Positions 1 to 8,383 of a DNA stretch of 64,000 bases are shown piece by piece. Position 1 is the stretch's first letter. Every line of letters begins with the position of its first letter. A program made the position numbers and the translations under genes. The notes beneath the pieces are model-generated. The model saw only the letters and a program-made list of their open reading frames with translations, searched no databases and was not told the DNA's origin. The DNA comes from Fusibacter sp. A1 (GTDB taxonomy: Bacteria; Bacillota; Clostridia; Peptostreptococcales; Acidaminobacteraceae): NCBI RefSeq assembly GCF_004125825.1, contig NZ_QQWI01000008.1:1-64000 (forward strand), in the 5' to 3' direction.

Positions 1-116
1 CGGCTTCCTTCAGATTCGCAGTCACCCGCGACACCCTTGCCTTAAGCTATACACTTCCCACTACTAGGGCGTGTTCGGGACTTGCACCCGTTGGATTGCG
101 CCCATGCTGGGCGCAC
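1..116 (-). mobile_element. Group IIC intron, 5' end (domain I), cut by the window edge
   Basis: On the minus strand the element begins at base 116 with GTGCGCCCAGCATGGGCGCA, the typical start of a bacterial group II intron, and continues with AAGTCCCGAAC, GCAAGGGTGTC and GAATCTGAAGGAAGC. I recognise these as domain I blocks shared with IIC introns such as the Oceanobacillus iheyensis intron. The first stem is visible as an 8-bp hairpin at 97-115. Only 116 bases lie in the window, so the reverse transcriptase/maturase gene and the 3' end cannot be seen. The insertion point directly behind an intrinsic terminator is the known target habit of class C introns. Confidence 0.85.
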
Positions 117-117
117 A

Positions 118-155
118 TAAAAAAAGCGCTGTACAGCAATAACGTACAACGCTTT
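118..155 (-). terminator. Terminator of the bce operon and intron target
   Basis: The 12-base arms at 123-134 and 144-155 pair with one G-U, followed on the minus strand by a T-run at 119-125. It ends the transcript of the permease gene, and the intron begins 3 bases after the T-run. Confidence 0.85.
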
Positions 156-159
156 CAAA

Positions 160-2142
160 CTATTTGATATTTTGCATGATGACCGCTTTGGCAGATATAT
201 AAGTAATTATGAAGTAACTCCCAAAAATTGCCAGAGTAAAACCTGCTGTAATCCATAGATTAAGCCAGATATCGAGGTCACCCAGCATCCTGACGATATT
301 GCTTGCCACATTGATTCCAACAATCGAGTGTACCACTGTCAGCGCTAATGGAAACATGAAATATGAGGCAATCTGATTAAAAATCGAACTTGACAAACAC
401 TTCTTAGATACACCGAGTTTTGAAAGCAGCAAATAGCGTTCCACGTTATCACTGGTTTCTGTCAGTTGTTGCAGTGCAAGCATTACAGCACTAGACATCA
501 TAAATATGATACCAACATATACACCTACATAAGAAACAACCGTCTTGATTCCGACTGATTCCAACAGAATATCTTCCCTAAGGGTACCAAAGGCATAATA
601 GATTCTCTCAATAGAACTGATTATCTTCCCAAATGCTTTTGTAGCCTCCAACTGGTCCATGTCTCTGTAATCGATATTCATAAAATGCGCACGAAGCTCC
701 AAGTCAACCAACAAACCTTCATTAACAATCAAAGTGCCCGTATTGGTAAGCACCGGCCTATTACTCAGAATTTGCCTTTTCACATCAACAAGGTCAAGGG
801 TCATTCCGCCAAAATCAAACTTTCCCCCAACTCTGCTTAGATCATCGTAAAACGACTTGAGCTTATTCACATCATAAACCACAATCGCCTCATCTTGCTT
901 TAGCTCAACAATCGGTTCACCAGCTAATCTTAAATAATCATTATAATCGTCGATCGACATCGCCTGAAGTTTTATCGACGCTAAAAAATCGTCGCTATAT
1001 CCGTGATATGCCTCTGCGTTAACCAATGATTTCAAATCCATATTCGTAAAATAGACGCGTTCCAAACTGATTTGGTCCCGTGAGAATCCACTGCGGACAG
1101 CAATGTCAACTAAATCGGGAGGCACATCGTCTTGAACCCATAAATCGACACCCGCATCAAAAGGCAGGCTCTCCTCCAAATTGGCTTCCAAGACCTGAGC
1201 GATTCCCATACCTGTGCTGAAGGTTCCAATCGCAATCAGCATCAAGATGCAAACCAGCGCCATCAACAAATAGGTTCCAGTAAGCTTGGCATGAATCTGT
1301 TTGACGGTGAACATATTGATTCCTCGGTAATAGACTCTGCCATGCTTTGTCAGCAGCAAAATCAATATGCTCGTAAAGGATTTAAAAAAGAGTACTGTCC
1401 CTAAAGAACCGAACAGGATAGAACCCTGAAACTCTAAATCCAGACTCATCATACCGTTTTTCATAATTAGGTGATAAGACACACCGATCATGATAACTGA
1501 CAGTAAGAAGACAAGACTATGAAAGAGTAAATTCTTGTTCCTAAGCTCATCATTCCTAACCTTCGCATATAAGAGATCGATCAGTTTTAGTCTTGAGATA
1601 GTGAATGTGTTAAGGACTATGTCCAGAATGAATATGACACTAAAGAATACAATCGATTTAACGAATGCGGGCACTGAAAAGATAAATTGAAAACTTGAAA
1701 GATCCGCTTTAAATAGATTTGCAGTCACAATAGATAAAAAATGAGAGGCAACGACGCCCATCACTAGTCCGCAAACCAGTGAAACAAACCCAATAAGAAC
1801 AGTCTCAAGCACAAGTATGGCGGACACAGATAGTCTGTTCATACCGAGAACCATATAGATTCCAAGTTCCTTTTTTCTGCGCTTGATAAGAAACCGATTC
1901 GCATAGACCATTAAAAAGACAAGCACAGCCGAAATGACTCCTGAAAAATAATTCATCACCTCATTGATCACACTTAAGCTTTCAAGCTGCGGATCCGACA
2001 AGACCAGCATCGCCTTTTGGGCACCGATAGAATTGAAAGAGTAAAACAAGCATATCCCAAAAGTCAGCGTTAAAAAATAGATTAGATAATCCTTAACACT
2101 CTTTCTAATATTTCCTACAGCAAGTCTAAAGTACATGAGCAT
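160..2142 (-). CDS. bceB: BceB-type ABC transporter permease (FtsX family)
   Basis: Membrane subunit of a transporter for detoxifying cell-wall-active peptides such as bacitracin. The 660-aa protein has an FtsX-like permease domain near each end, about ten membrane segments, and the large extracellular domain (about residues 325-530) that marks BceB proteins and is thought to contact the peptide and the sensor kinase. The ATG at 2142 lies behind AGGAGGGG and overlaps the end of the ATPase gene by 17 bases, which implies coupled translation. The complete RR-HK-ATPase-permease set around it supports the family call; the actual peptide substrate cannot be read from sequence. Confidence 0.9.
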   Translation of the reverse strand: MLMYFRLAVGNIRKSVKDYLIYFLTLTFGICLFYSFNSIGAQKAMLVLSDPQLESLSVINEVMNYFSGVISAVLVFLMVYANRFLIKRRKKELGIYMVLGMNRLSVSAILVLETVLIGFVSLVCGLVMGVVASHFLSIVTANLFKADLSSFQFIFSVPAFVKSIVFFSVIFILDIVLNTFTISRLKLIDLLYAKVRNDELRNKNLLFHSLVFLLSVIMIGVSYHLIMKNGMMSLDLEFQGSILFGSLGTVLFFKSFTSILILLLTKHGRVYYRGINMFTVKQIHAKLTGTYLLMALVCILMLIAIGTFSTGMGIAQVLEANLEESLPFDAGVDLWVQDDVPPDLVDIAVRSGFSRDQISLERVYFTNMDLKSLVNAEAYHGYSDDFLASIKLQAMSIDDYNDYLRLAGEPIVELKQDEAIVVYDVNKLKSFYDDLSRVGGKFDFGGMTLDLVDVKRQILSNRPVLTNTGTLIVNEGLLVDLELRAHFMNIDYRDMDQLEATKAFGKIISSIERIYYAFGTLREDILLESVGIKTVVSYVGVYVGIIFMMSSAVMLALQQLTETSDNVERYLLLSKLGVSKKCLSSSIFNQIASYFMFPLALTVVHSIVGINVASNIVRMLGDLDIWLNLWITAGFTLAIFGSYFIITYISAKAVIMQNIK

Positions 2143-2893
2143 TATCCCCTCCTAAAAGAGTCAACACATCAATGATTTGAGCAAAAAATTCACTTCTGGA
2201 ATCCGTACCGCGTCTAAGTTCGGTGAATACTTCACCGTCCTTAATAAACACTATCCGGTGGCAGTAGCTAGCAGTAAAGGCATCATGGGTAACCATCAGA
2301 ATGGAAGCCCCCTTCTTTTGATTAAGCACTTCAAAGCTTTCCAGTAGCTGCCTAGATGATTTTGAATCAAGCGCCCCCGTAGGTTCATCCGCTAAGATCA
2401 AGGACGGACTTGACACAATCGCCCTGGCGGCCGCGACCCTCTGCTTTTCACCACCGCTCATCTGGTAGGGGTACTTGTTCAAAATATTCTCGATAGAAAG
2501 CGTAGAAGCCACTTCCTTCACAGAGTCCTCAATCTTTAGGCGGTGCACTCTTGTCATCGTAAGGGCAAGAGCAATATTTTCAAAGCCTGTTAGGGTATCC
2601 AGCAGATTGAAATCTTGAAAGACAAAACCTAACGAGTCCCTTCTGAATTTTGCCAGCTGTTTGCTCTTAAGCATCGTTACGTTCTCGCCGTTTATGGTGA
2701 TCTGCCCCGCAGTAGGACGGTCTATCGTGGCTATGCAGTTTAAAAGCGTTGTTTTTCCACTCCCTGATGCGCCCATTACGCCCACGTATTCACCTTTTTT
2801 CATTTCTAAAGATAGGCCGTTAAGCGCCTTAGTCACATTTCCCTTGTTTCCATAATATTTTTCTAACCTGTTCACACTCAATACGTTTTCCAT
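2126..2893 (-). CDS. bceA: BceA-type ABC transporter ATP-binding protein
   Basis: ATPase partner of the FtsX-type permease encoded just downstream. The 255-aa protein has Walker A GASGSGKTT (41-49), a Q-loop, the signature MSGGEKQRVAAARA near residue 145 and Walker B LILADEPTGALD, placing it in the MacB/LolD/BceA class of ATPases that drive FtsX-type permeases. The start at 2893 follows GGAGGTAGT. The 143-base gap upstream separates it from bceS and contains an inverted repeat at 2971-2990 that is a likely binding site for the response regulator, so bceAB probably has its own inducible promoter. Confidence 0.93.
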   Translation of the reverse strand: MENVLSVNRLEKYYGNKGNVTKALNGLSLEMKKGEYVGVMGASGSGKTTLLNCIATIDRPTAGQITINGENVTMLKSKQLAKFRRDSLGFVFQDFNLLDTLTGFENIALALTMTRVHRLKIEDSVKEVASTLSIENILNKYPYQMSGGEKQRVAAARAIVSSPSLILADEPTGALDSKSSRQLLESFEVLNQKKGASILMVTHDAFTASYCHRIVFIKDGEVFTELRRGTDSRSEFFAQIIDVLTLLGGDNAHVL

Positions 2894-2970
2894 ACTACCT
2901 CCTTAAGCACGTTTTATGATTCTAGCTTAACGCAGTTCACGATTAGATTACATGTATCTTCATAACAATT

Positions 2971-2990
2971 AACTAACAGAAATGTAAGTT
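2971..2990. promoter_or_regulatory. Probable BceR-type operator upstream of bceAB
   Basis: The site AACTAACA-GAAA-TGTAAGTT is an inverted repeat of 8-base arms (7 of 8 match) around a 4-base spacer. It lies 78 bases upstream of the bceA start. TTACA-N4-TGTAA-like sites in front of BceAB-type transporters are the usual targets of BceR-class regulators. Confidence 0.6.
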
Positions 2991-3036
2991 AAAAATCCGC
3001 ATAATTATAGCGATACCTCATATCAGTTCGGCATCG

Positions 3037-4038
3037 CTAGTAGTTGTTTTGCATAGGTAGGCTTATCGTGATTCTTGTAAACTGGCTTTCGATAGACTCA
3101 ACACCGATGGCCAGACTCATTTTAGCGCATAAGGTTTTACATAAGTATAGTCCCAGCCCGGTCGATTTGGAGTTCTTACGCCCGTTGACGCCTACAAAGC
3201 CCATATTGAACACATTCTCAAGATCCTTTTGGGCTATTCCACAACCGTTGTCCTCGATATACAGCAAAATGGAATGTTCACACTGCCTGGTCCATATCTT
3301 AATCGTCAGGTTTTCTTTTCTATACTTGATACTATTAGATACGATTTGCCCCAGAATAAACTGAAACCATTTTGTATCGATCGGCGCGAGACCTTGCACT
3401 CCCAGTGTATCAACACTTGCGCCGATTCCAATCAAGGATTTGGCCTTTTTCTTAATGACTTCATTGACAACTGGTCGCAGCTCGACTGTCTTAATCGAAT
3501 AATCGTTAGACAGCTGCGTTGATCTTGCATAAAACAGTGCCTGTTCGATATACTCTTCAATTCTTGCCATCTCATCGGCAAGTCCGCTAGTGCCGCTAAT
3601 CTGATCGTTCTCCATCATCAGCCTTACAGCAGCAATCGGCGACTTAATCTCATGTACCCATGCTTCGATATACTCCCTGTACTCTTTAGAGGCGTATTGA
3701 TGCATACCGATTTCATCGTTCATACTCTTAAGTGAGGACTGAAGCAGTTCAAACATTACCTGCGCTTCAAAAAAACTTGGGTTCTCAACGACTTCCGCAA
3801 TCAGGTACTTCTTATCGAGTGTATCTTGAACCGATTCAATATTCTTATAGTAAGTATACCTACGAAATACGTCATAAATCACATAAACAAGATCCGTAGT
3901 GATGATCAGCAGTAGGACAAAACCGATCGCAGCCGGAGTCATCATGAACGCCTTAAGCGTAAAGTATAAAGTAACCACCAAAACCGCATGCAGTCCCAAC
4001 AGTACTTTTTTGTCACTTAGATATCCGAGAAGACTCAT
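3037..4038 (-). CDS. bceS: BceS-type sensor histidine kinase
   Basis: Intramembrane-sensing kinase of the peptide-stress module. The 333-aa protein has two membrane helices near residues 13-30 and 35-55 with almost no extracellular loop, so it probably senses through the BceAB transporter rather than by binding ligand itself. The phosphorylated His is in WVHEIKSPI (H129). The ATPase domain shows the N box in GQIVSNSIKYR, DNGCGI and GLGLYLCK. Its ATG overlaps the bceR stop as ATGA (4035-4038), so the pair is translationally coupled. Confidence 0.92.
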   Translation of the reverse strand: MSLLGYLSDKKVLLGLHAVLVVTLYFTLKAFMMTPAAIGFVLLLIITTDLVYVIYDVFRRYTYYKNIESVQDTLDKKYLIAEVVENPSFFEAQVMFELLQSSLKSMNDEIGMHQYASKEYREYIEAWVHEIKSPIAAVRLMMENDQISGTSGLADEMARIEEYIEQALFYARSTQLSNDYSIKTVELRPVVNEVIKKKAKSLIGIGASVDTLGVQGLAPIDTKWFQFILGQIVSNSIKYRKENLTIKIWTRQCEHSILLYIEDNGCGIAQKDLENVFNMGFVGVNGRKNSKSTGLGLYLCKTLCAKMSLAIGVESIESQFTRITISLPMQNNY

Positions 4039-4700
4039 ACCTTATATCCCATGCCCCGCTTGGTCGTCAAAAAATCCACAGCACCGATGCTGTCAAGTTT
4101 CTTTCTCAAACGGTTTACATTCACAGTCAGCGTATTGTCATCGACAAAAGCGTCCGAATCCCAAAGTTCTTCAATGATTTCAGAACGTGACACTATTTCA
4201 TCCTTATGTTCAATAAGGGTCGTAAGAATGCGAAGCTCGTTCTTTGTCAGTTCAACCTCATGACTACCCTTGCGAACGACCGCGTTCTTAACATCCAAAA
4301 CCAGCCCTTTATGTTCCAATTTGTTGGCAACCGCCGACTTTACGGTTCTACGTAACAAGGAATTGATCCTAGCAAGCAAGATACGAAGGTTATAGGGTTT
4401 GGTGATAAAATCATCGGCACCAAAAGTAATGCTCATAAGCTCGTCCATCTCTGTATCTTGGCTTGTCACGATAATGATTGGCACATCACTTGACTTTCTG
4501 ATTTCCTTACAGATGTAGTGTCCATCGCTTACAGGCAAATTGATATCCAGTAAAATCAGATCATACCCGCCTGCGACAGACCTTTTGGCCACATCGTTAA
4601 ACTCATCAAGCGCAATTACTTCAAAACCGTGCTTCTCAAGATAAGTGCTCAACTCTCTGCGAATGCTCTCGTCATCTTCGATAATCATTAATTTAGACAT
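4035..4700 (-). CDS. bceR: BceR-type response regulator (OmpR family)
   Basis: Transcription factor partner of the adjacent kinase. The 221-aa protein has a receiver domain (residues 1-115) with acidic pair EDD (8-10), phospho-acceptor D52 in LLDINLP, and a C-terminal winged helix (about 125-221) with LTKNELRILTTLIEH and NVNRLRKKL. It most likely activates bceAB through the inverted repeat at 2971-2990. The gene begins 7 bases after the DEAD-box helicase gene, so the helicase and the two-component pair may be co-transcribed. Confidence 0.92.
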   Translation of the reverse strand: MSKLMIIEDDESIRRELSTYLEKHGFEVIALDEFNDVAKRSVAGGYDLILLDINLPVSDGHYICKEIRKSSDVPIIIVTSQDTEMDELMSITFGADDFITKPYNLRILLARINSLLRRTVKSAVANKLEHKGLVLDVKNAVVRKGSHEVELTKNELRILTTLIEHKDEIVSRSEIIEELWDSDAFVDDNTLTVNVNRLRKKLDSIGAVDFLTTKRGMGYKV

Positions 4701-4707
4701 ACAACAC

Positions 4708-6255
4708 CTACTTTTTTAACATTCTTTTGAAGATCGTCTTAAAGATGGATTCCTTCTTCTTGACTTTACCCTTCGATTGGTAACTGGCAAGCACTTTTGC
4801 CACTTCATCCTTTGAGTAAGCCTTGACTGCCTTATTCTTATCAGATGTTACCGAAGTTTGCTTATTTACAGCAGGTTTACCCGCTTTGTACTCGTAAGTT
4901 TTTGCAGGTTTAGAAGCAGCCACCTTTGCCTCTGCCGGTTTGTATTCAACCGGTTTAACAACAACAGGTTTCACAACTGCTGGTTTTACAGTCGCTTTTC
5001 TAATAGGTTTTGCCTCTGCCTTCTTATACTTTTCCTTAGCAGGCGACGCATGAACACGTTTTGCAGTGTGTTCTCTCGGTGACTTCTTAGGACCGAACAG
5101 TTTAAGTTCGGCTGCAGTCCTTGACGCTCTGACTTCTTGGTCTGTAGGAAGCTCGCCTTCTTCAATCATCGCACCGATGTGCTCTTCAATTTCATAAAGG
5201 CTCATGATATCCTCAGCAGTAGCAAGAGTAAGTGCGCGTCCACCGTTACCGGCACGACCGGTTCTACCGATTCTATGAACATAACTATCCCTTTCAACAG
5301 GAATATCGTAATTGATTACAAGTGACAGATCGTCCACGTGTATTCCTCTGGCTGCCACATCGGTCGCGACTAAAATCTTAAAGGCCCCCGTCTTAAAACG
5401 GTTGATCGTCTTAAGTCTTTTAGCCTGCGAAATAGCGCCGTGTAAGGCTTCTGTAGCATAGCCTTTTCTTTCTAAGTACTCATTGACGCGGTCAACCATG
5501 GCTCTCGTGTTACAAAAAATCATGCACGAATCCGGTTGTTCGACCATCAAGAGCCTGTGCATCTGGGTGCGCTTCTCATGATGCTCCACGCGGTAATAGG
5601 TTTGATGGATCGAATCCACCGTCTTTGTATCCGACTCAATTTCAATCGTCTCAGGGTTTTTCATATATTCCCAAGAGATATTCTGAATCTCAAATGGCAT
5701 TGTCGCTGAGAACAATAAAGTAATCCTGTCCTTAGGCAGCGCCTTGATAATCTTAACCACCTGGTCGATAAAGCCCATATCCAGCATCTTGTCCGCTTCA
5801 TCAAGCACTAAGAACTTAACTTCATTGGTTCTAAAGTTCCCTTGGTTGATATGGTCATAAACCCTACCTGGAGTACCTGTAAGCAGTGAAATACCCTTTT
5901 CAAGTTCATCCATTTCGGTATTCATGTTATGTTGCCCATAAACAGCCGTGGCACGAAGAGGAAGATGCTTTGCGATTCTTTTAACCTCATCGTTAACCTG
6001 TACAGCCAGTTCTCTAGTAGGAGTCAGGATAAGCCCTTGAGGCAATTTTGACTTTCCGTCGATCAACTGAAGCATAGGAATACCGAACGCAGCGGTCTTA
6101 CCACTACCTGTTTTCGCCCTAACGATCAAATCCTCTTTATTCATTATAGGTCCAATGGTTCTCGTTTGAACTTCTGTCGGTTGTTCAAATCCCATTTCCT
6201 TCAGTGCCTTTAAAATTTCTTCTGATACGCCTAATTCCTTAAATGTTTGTTCCAT
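4708..6255 (-). CDS. DEAD-box RNA helicase, CshA/DeaD-like
   Basis: ATP-dependent RNA helicase, probably acting in ribosome assembly, mRNA turnover or cold adaptation. The 515-aa protein has the Q motif (about 5-30), AKTGSGKT (47-54), PTRELA, DEAD (152-155), SAT, and the motif VI block HRIGRTGRAGN. The core ends near residue 385. The remaining 130 residues are a low-complexity, Lys/Ala/Pro-rich tail with repeated KPVVVKPVEYKP-like units and a strongly basic end, probably an RNA-binding extension. A second DEAD-box gene at 29535-30980 has a different C-terminal domain, so the two are not simple duplicates. Confidence 0.9.
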   Translation of the reverse strand: MEQTFKELGVSEEILKALKEMGFEQPTEVQTRTIGPIMNKEDLIVRAKTGSGKTAAFGIPMLQLIDGKSKLPQGLILTPTRELAVQVNDEVKRIAKHLPLRATAVYGQHNMNTEMDELEKGISLLTGTPGRVYDHINQGNFRTNEVKFLVLDEADKMLDMGFIDQVVKIIKALPKDRITLLFSATMPFEIQNISWEYMKNPETIEIESDTKTVDSIHQTYYRVEHHEKRTQMHRLLMVEQPDSCMIFCNTRAMVDRVNEYLERKGYATEALHGAISQAKRLKTINRFKTGAFKILVATDVAARGIHVDDLSLVINYDIPVERDSYVHRIGRTGRAGNGGRALTLATAEDIMSLYEIEEHIGAMIEEGELPTDQEVRASRTAAELKLFGPKKSPREHTAKRVHASPAKEKYKKAEAKPIRKATVKPAVVKPVVVKPVEYKPAEAKVAASKPAKTYEYKAGKPAVNKQTSVTSDKNKAVKAYSKDEVAKVLASYQSKGKVKKKESIFKTIFKRMLKK

Positions 6256-6351
6256 ATTTCCTTCTCTTTCATCTATAAAGTCTCATTATTTGATTGTATC
6301 ATTGTTCAGATAAAATAGAAAGTTACTTCTAATAGGTAGTGTACTTAAAAC

Positions 6352-6386
6352 AAAGAAAAGCCCAAGAAATTGAATCCTTAGGCTTC
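6352..6386 (-). terminator. Terminator after rsgA
   Basis: Arms at 6358-6366 and 6377-6385 form a 9-base imperfect stem followed on the minus strand by a T-rich stretch. It starts 5 bases after the rsgA stop. Confidence 0.55.
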
Positions 6387-6390
6387 CAAC

Positions 6391-7368
6391 TCACTTTTTA
6401 TTCTTTTTATCTTTATTCAGCTTCCTTCTCATTTTACTTTCAAAAAAAGCCATTTCTTTCAGGTACTTGGAATATTCAGCAAACCTCCACTCCGACAGCT
6501 CGCCACTATCAAGTGCATGGTTTATCGCACAACCGGGTTCGTTCTTATGAGAGCAGTCATTAAACCTGCATTTGTCGATCAGTTCTGTGATATCGCTAAA
6601 TGCTTCGCTCAGACCATCCGTTTGGTCGATAAACGAAATCTCACGCATACCTGGAGTATCAATCAGCCAAGCTCCACTTTCTGTTTTGAGCATCTGCCTG
6701 TGCGTGGTGGTATGTCTACCCCTGTCGTCGTTTCTAAGCCCGCCAATGCTCATGACCTCTTCGCCAAGAAGCGTATTGGTAAGCGTCGACTTTCCAACCC
6801 CCGAGCTACCGACAAAAACTATGGTCTGCTCAGGTTTAATTCTTGATTTCAGCTCTTCCATGCCGTCATTTGTCAGTACACTGATGACATGTACATGTTC
6901 AATACCCGACTGACTCTTGATATCTTCAACCACCCAAATCGCTTCGGGCATCAGATCGGACTTTGTAAGCACGACCTCAACATTTGCCCCACTACTCTTT
7001 GAAATGGTCACATAACGTAAAAGTCTTGAAAAATTCAAATCGTGATTCAGTGACATCAAAATGAAGATCGTATCGATATTAGCAGCAATCACCTGTTTAT
7101 CAAGCCTACCACCAGCAACTTTTCTGCTAAACTCACTAGTTCGCTCTTCAATACGGTGTACAATCGCACGTCCGTTCTTATCCGAATCACGATCACAAAA
7201 CACCCAATCGCCAACCGTCGGTAGATCAATTACCTCTTGATTGAAAAACGACCCCGCAACCTCACAGTTCACTTCAACGTCATTAATTAAGCACGTAACC
7301 AATTTGCCATGCGATGCAATCACACGGCCTTTCCATTCATTCTGATAATCTGTCAAATAAGCCTCCAA
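6391..7368 (-). CDS. rsgA: Ribosome small-subunit-dependent GTPase RsgA
   Basis: Circularly permuted GTPase that checks late maturation of the 30S subunit. The 325-aa protein shows an N-terminal OB-fold (about 10-80), then the permuted G motifs: TKSD (G4) before GSSGVGKST (G1) and DTPG (G3). The C-terminal zinc knuckle is CRFNDCSHKNEPGC. Length and motif order are normal for the family. The start at 7368 follows TTTTGGAGGC. A tiny ORF with a strong ribosome binding site ends 5 bases upstream and may affect its translation. Confidence 0.95.
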   Translation of the reverse strand: MEAYLTDYQNEWKGRVIASHGKLVTCLINDVEVNCEVAGSFFNQEVIDLPTVGDWVFCDRDSDKNGRAIVHRIEERTSEFSRKVAGGRLDKQVIAANIDTIFILMSLNHDLNFSRLLRYVTISKSSGANVEVVLTKSDLMPEAIWVVEDIKSQSGIEHVHVISVLTNDGMEELKSRIKPEQTIVFVGSSGVGKSTLTNTLLGEEVMSIGGLRNDDRGRHTTTHRQMLKTESGAWLIDTPGMREISFIDQTDGLSEAFSDITELIDKCRFNDCSHKNEPGCAINHALDSGELSEWRFAEYSKYLKEMAFFESKMRRKLNKDKKNKK

Positions 7369-7373
7369 AATAA

Positions 7374-7439
7374 TTAAAAGCCACCGACACCATTTGTCGA
7401 TGGTAGTTTGAATGTTCTATTGTTTTTTATCATTGTCAT
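7374..7439 (-). CDS. Candidate tiny ORF upstream of rsgA (19-21 aa)
   Basis: On the minus strand AAAGGAGGTCG precedes two in-frame ATGs, at 7439 and 7433. The second has the better spacing (9 bases from GGAGG) and would give MIKNNRTFKLPSTNGVGGF. The stop at 7374-7376 lies 5 bases upstream of rsgA, whose own ribosome binding site follows. The strong site and tight spacing suggest a translated leader peptide or coupling peptide for rsgA. I do not recognise the peptide and only comparison with relatives could confirm it. Confidence 0.4.
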   Translation of the reverse strand: MTMIKNNRTFKLPSTNGVGGF

Positions 7440-7727
7440 CGACCTCCTTTAAATACTAGATAACTTAGTTTAGCACAGATTAAGTTATCAAAATTGGAAT
7501 AAACGATTATAAAAATGTACGAAGTATTTCACCACTTCAGAACGTTTTGTGTTCTGAAACGCCCACTGCCTGTATTTTTGTAGTTTAAAATACGTTTAAG
7601 TGCTTGTAACTCATATACCTTATTTTATTGTATGAGGGTTTATGAGTTCACAAAAACATACATCCTCCTGACAACTAACACATTCACTGACCTCTCACTA
7701 CTTGTCTACTCATCAACTGCCCCACCT
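7440..7727. other. Intergenic stretch without a recognised gene
   Basis: This AT-rich stretch carries the ribosome binding site of the tiny ORF (7443-7450). It also has a perfect 8-bp inverted repeat TTCAGAAC/GTTCTGAA near 7540 without a T-run, and an AACTCATA/TATGAGTT inverted repeat near 7608-7650. I see no coding frame of note. Confidence 0.4.
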
Positions 7728-8078
7728 TTAAGACAGTTCTTTTTTCTTTGTTAACTTAAATCCAACATTAAGCGCAATATTGATGACCACCACATTCAAA
7801 AAGGCGATCAGCACTAGTGCGAGAAGCGTCGTTTGACTTGTCATTATCGCAGTGATCACAACTTTTGTAATCGCACCGATCAGCGATAAGGTATCGATGA
7901 ACTGTTTTGTATCCAACCTGCCTGCGTATTTTTTCCCCATGTGCATTCCAAGAAGCAGACCAGTCAGGATCACGCTACCCCAATTTGATAGTAGAGCGCT
8001 TCCGAACAGGATTTGCAACAGATCACCGCCTAGAGCGATGCCAATTACCAGTACCACAATAACCATTGATTTTTTCAT
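7728..8078 (-). CDS. Small four-helix membrane protein under c-di-GMP riboswitch
   Basis: I do not recognise the family of this 116-aa protein. It is almost entirely hydrophobic, with about four membrane segments (residues 4-25, 32-48, 60-80 and 85-108) and a basic C-terminus KLTKKKELS that by the positive-inside rule should be cytoplasmic. The start at 8078 follows AGAGGAGAAG. A c-di-GMP-I riboswitch and a terminator lie directly upstream on the same strand, so its expression should respond to cyclic di-GMP, which usually governs the motile-to-attached switch. Its weak resemblance to small phage-holin-like membrane proteins is not enough to assign a role. Confidence 0.7.
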   Translation of the reverse strand: MKKSMVIVVLVIGIALGGDLLQILFGSALLSNWGSVILTGLLLGMHMGKKYAGRLDTKQFIDTLSLIGAITKVVITAIMTSQTTLLALVLIAFLNVVVINIALNVGFKLTKKKELS

Positions 8079-8126
8079 TTTCTTCTCCTCTTAGTAGTTT
8101 TCCTTGTTTTTAACATTCTTGCCCAC

Positions 8127-8153
8127 AAAAAAAGCAGCCCATACGGCTGCTCA
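8127..8153 (-). terminator. Terminator of the c-di-GMP riboswitch expression platform
   Basis: The stem AGCAGCC/GGCTGCT (8133-8139 and 8145-8151) is followed on the minus strand by seven Ts (8127-8133). It lies between the aptamer and the 116-aa membrane protein gene. Confidence 0.85.
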
Positions 8154-8167
8154 TCATTATTATCTTT

Positions 8168-8250
8168 ATAACGGCAACCTGGCAATCATAGCTTTTACAC
8201 CTTAGACCCACGGCTTTGCGTCTCAACCTTTCAGTTGATTTGCCAATATT
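8168..8250 (-). ncRNA. Cyclic di-GMP-I (GEMM) riboswitch aptamer
   Basis: On the minus strand the element shows the GEMM-I blocks in order: GGCAAA, a GAAA tetraloop hairpin (TCAACTGAAAGGTTGA), GACGCAAAGCC, GGTCTAAGG, then ATGATTGCCAGGTTGCC closing the outer helix with the initial TTGGCAA. Order, spacing and conserved bases match known clostridial aptamers. A terminator hairpin follows within 20 bases, so control is most likely by transcription termination. Whether ligand turns the gene on or off cannot be settled by eye. The regulated gene is the 116-aa membrane protein. Confidence 0.93.
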
Positions 8251-8329
8251 CATTTAAGTACAGTTCATACTGTAACACATATTTTCAGCAAAAAAACACT
8301 AATATGCGTGGGGTTCCAATGTTTTTTCA

Positions 8330-8368
8330 AATAAAAAAACAGAGATCACTTTTTGTAATCTCTGTTTT
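8330..8368 (-). terminator. Terminator after the 165-aa membrane protein gene
   Basis: AAACAGAGATCAC/GTAATCTCTGTTT forms a stem around TTTTT, and the minus strand continues with a run of seven Ts. Confidence 0.8.
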
Positions 8369-8383
8369 GATCTTCAATTCACC

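Noticed and set aside
7530..7560. Inverted repeat TTCAGAAC/GTTCTGAA as terminator
   Set aside because: There is no T-run on either side.
7610..7680. Short ORF MYVFVNS with GGAGG upstream
   Set aside because: Seven codons, ribosome site overlaps the start, no supporting context.
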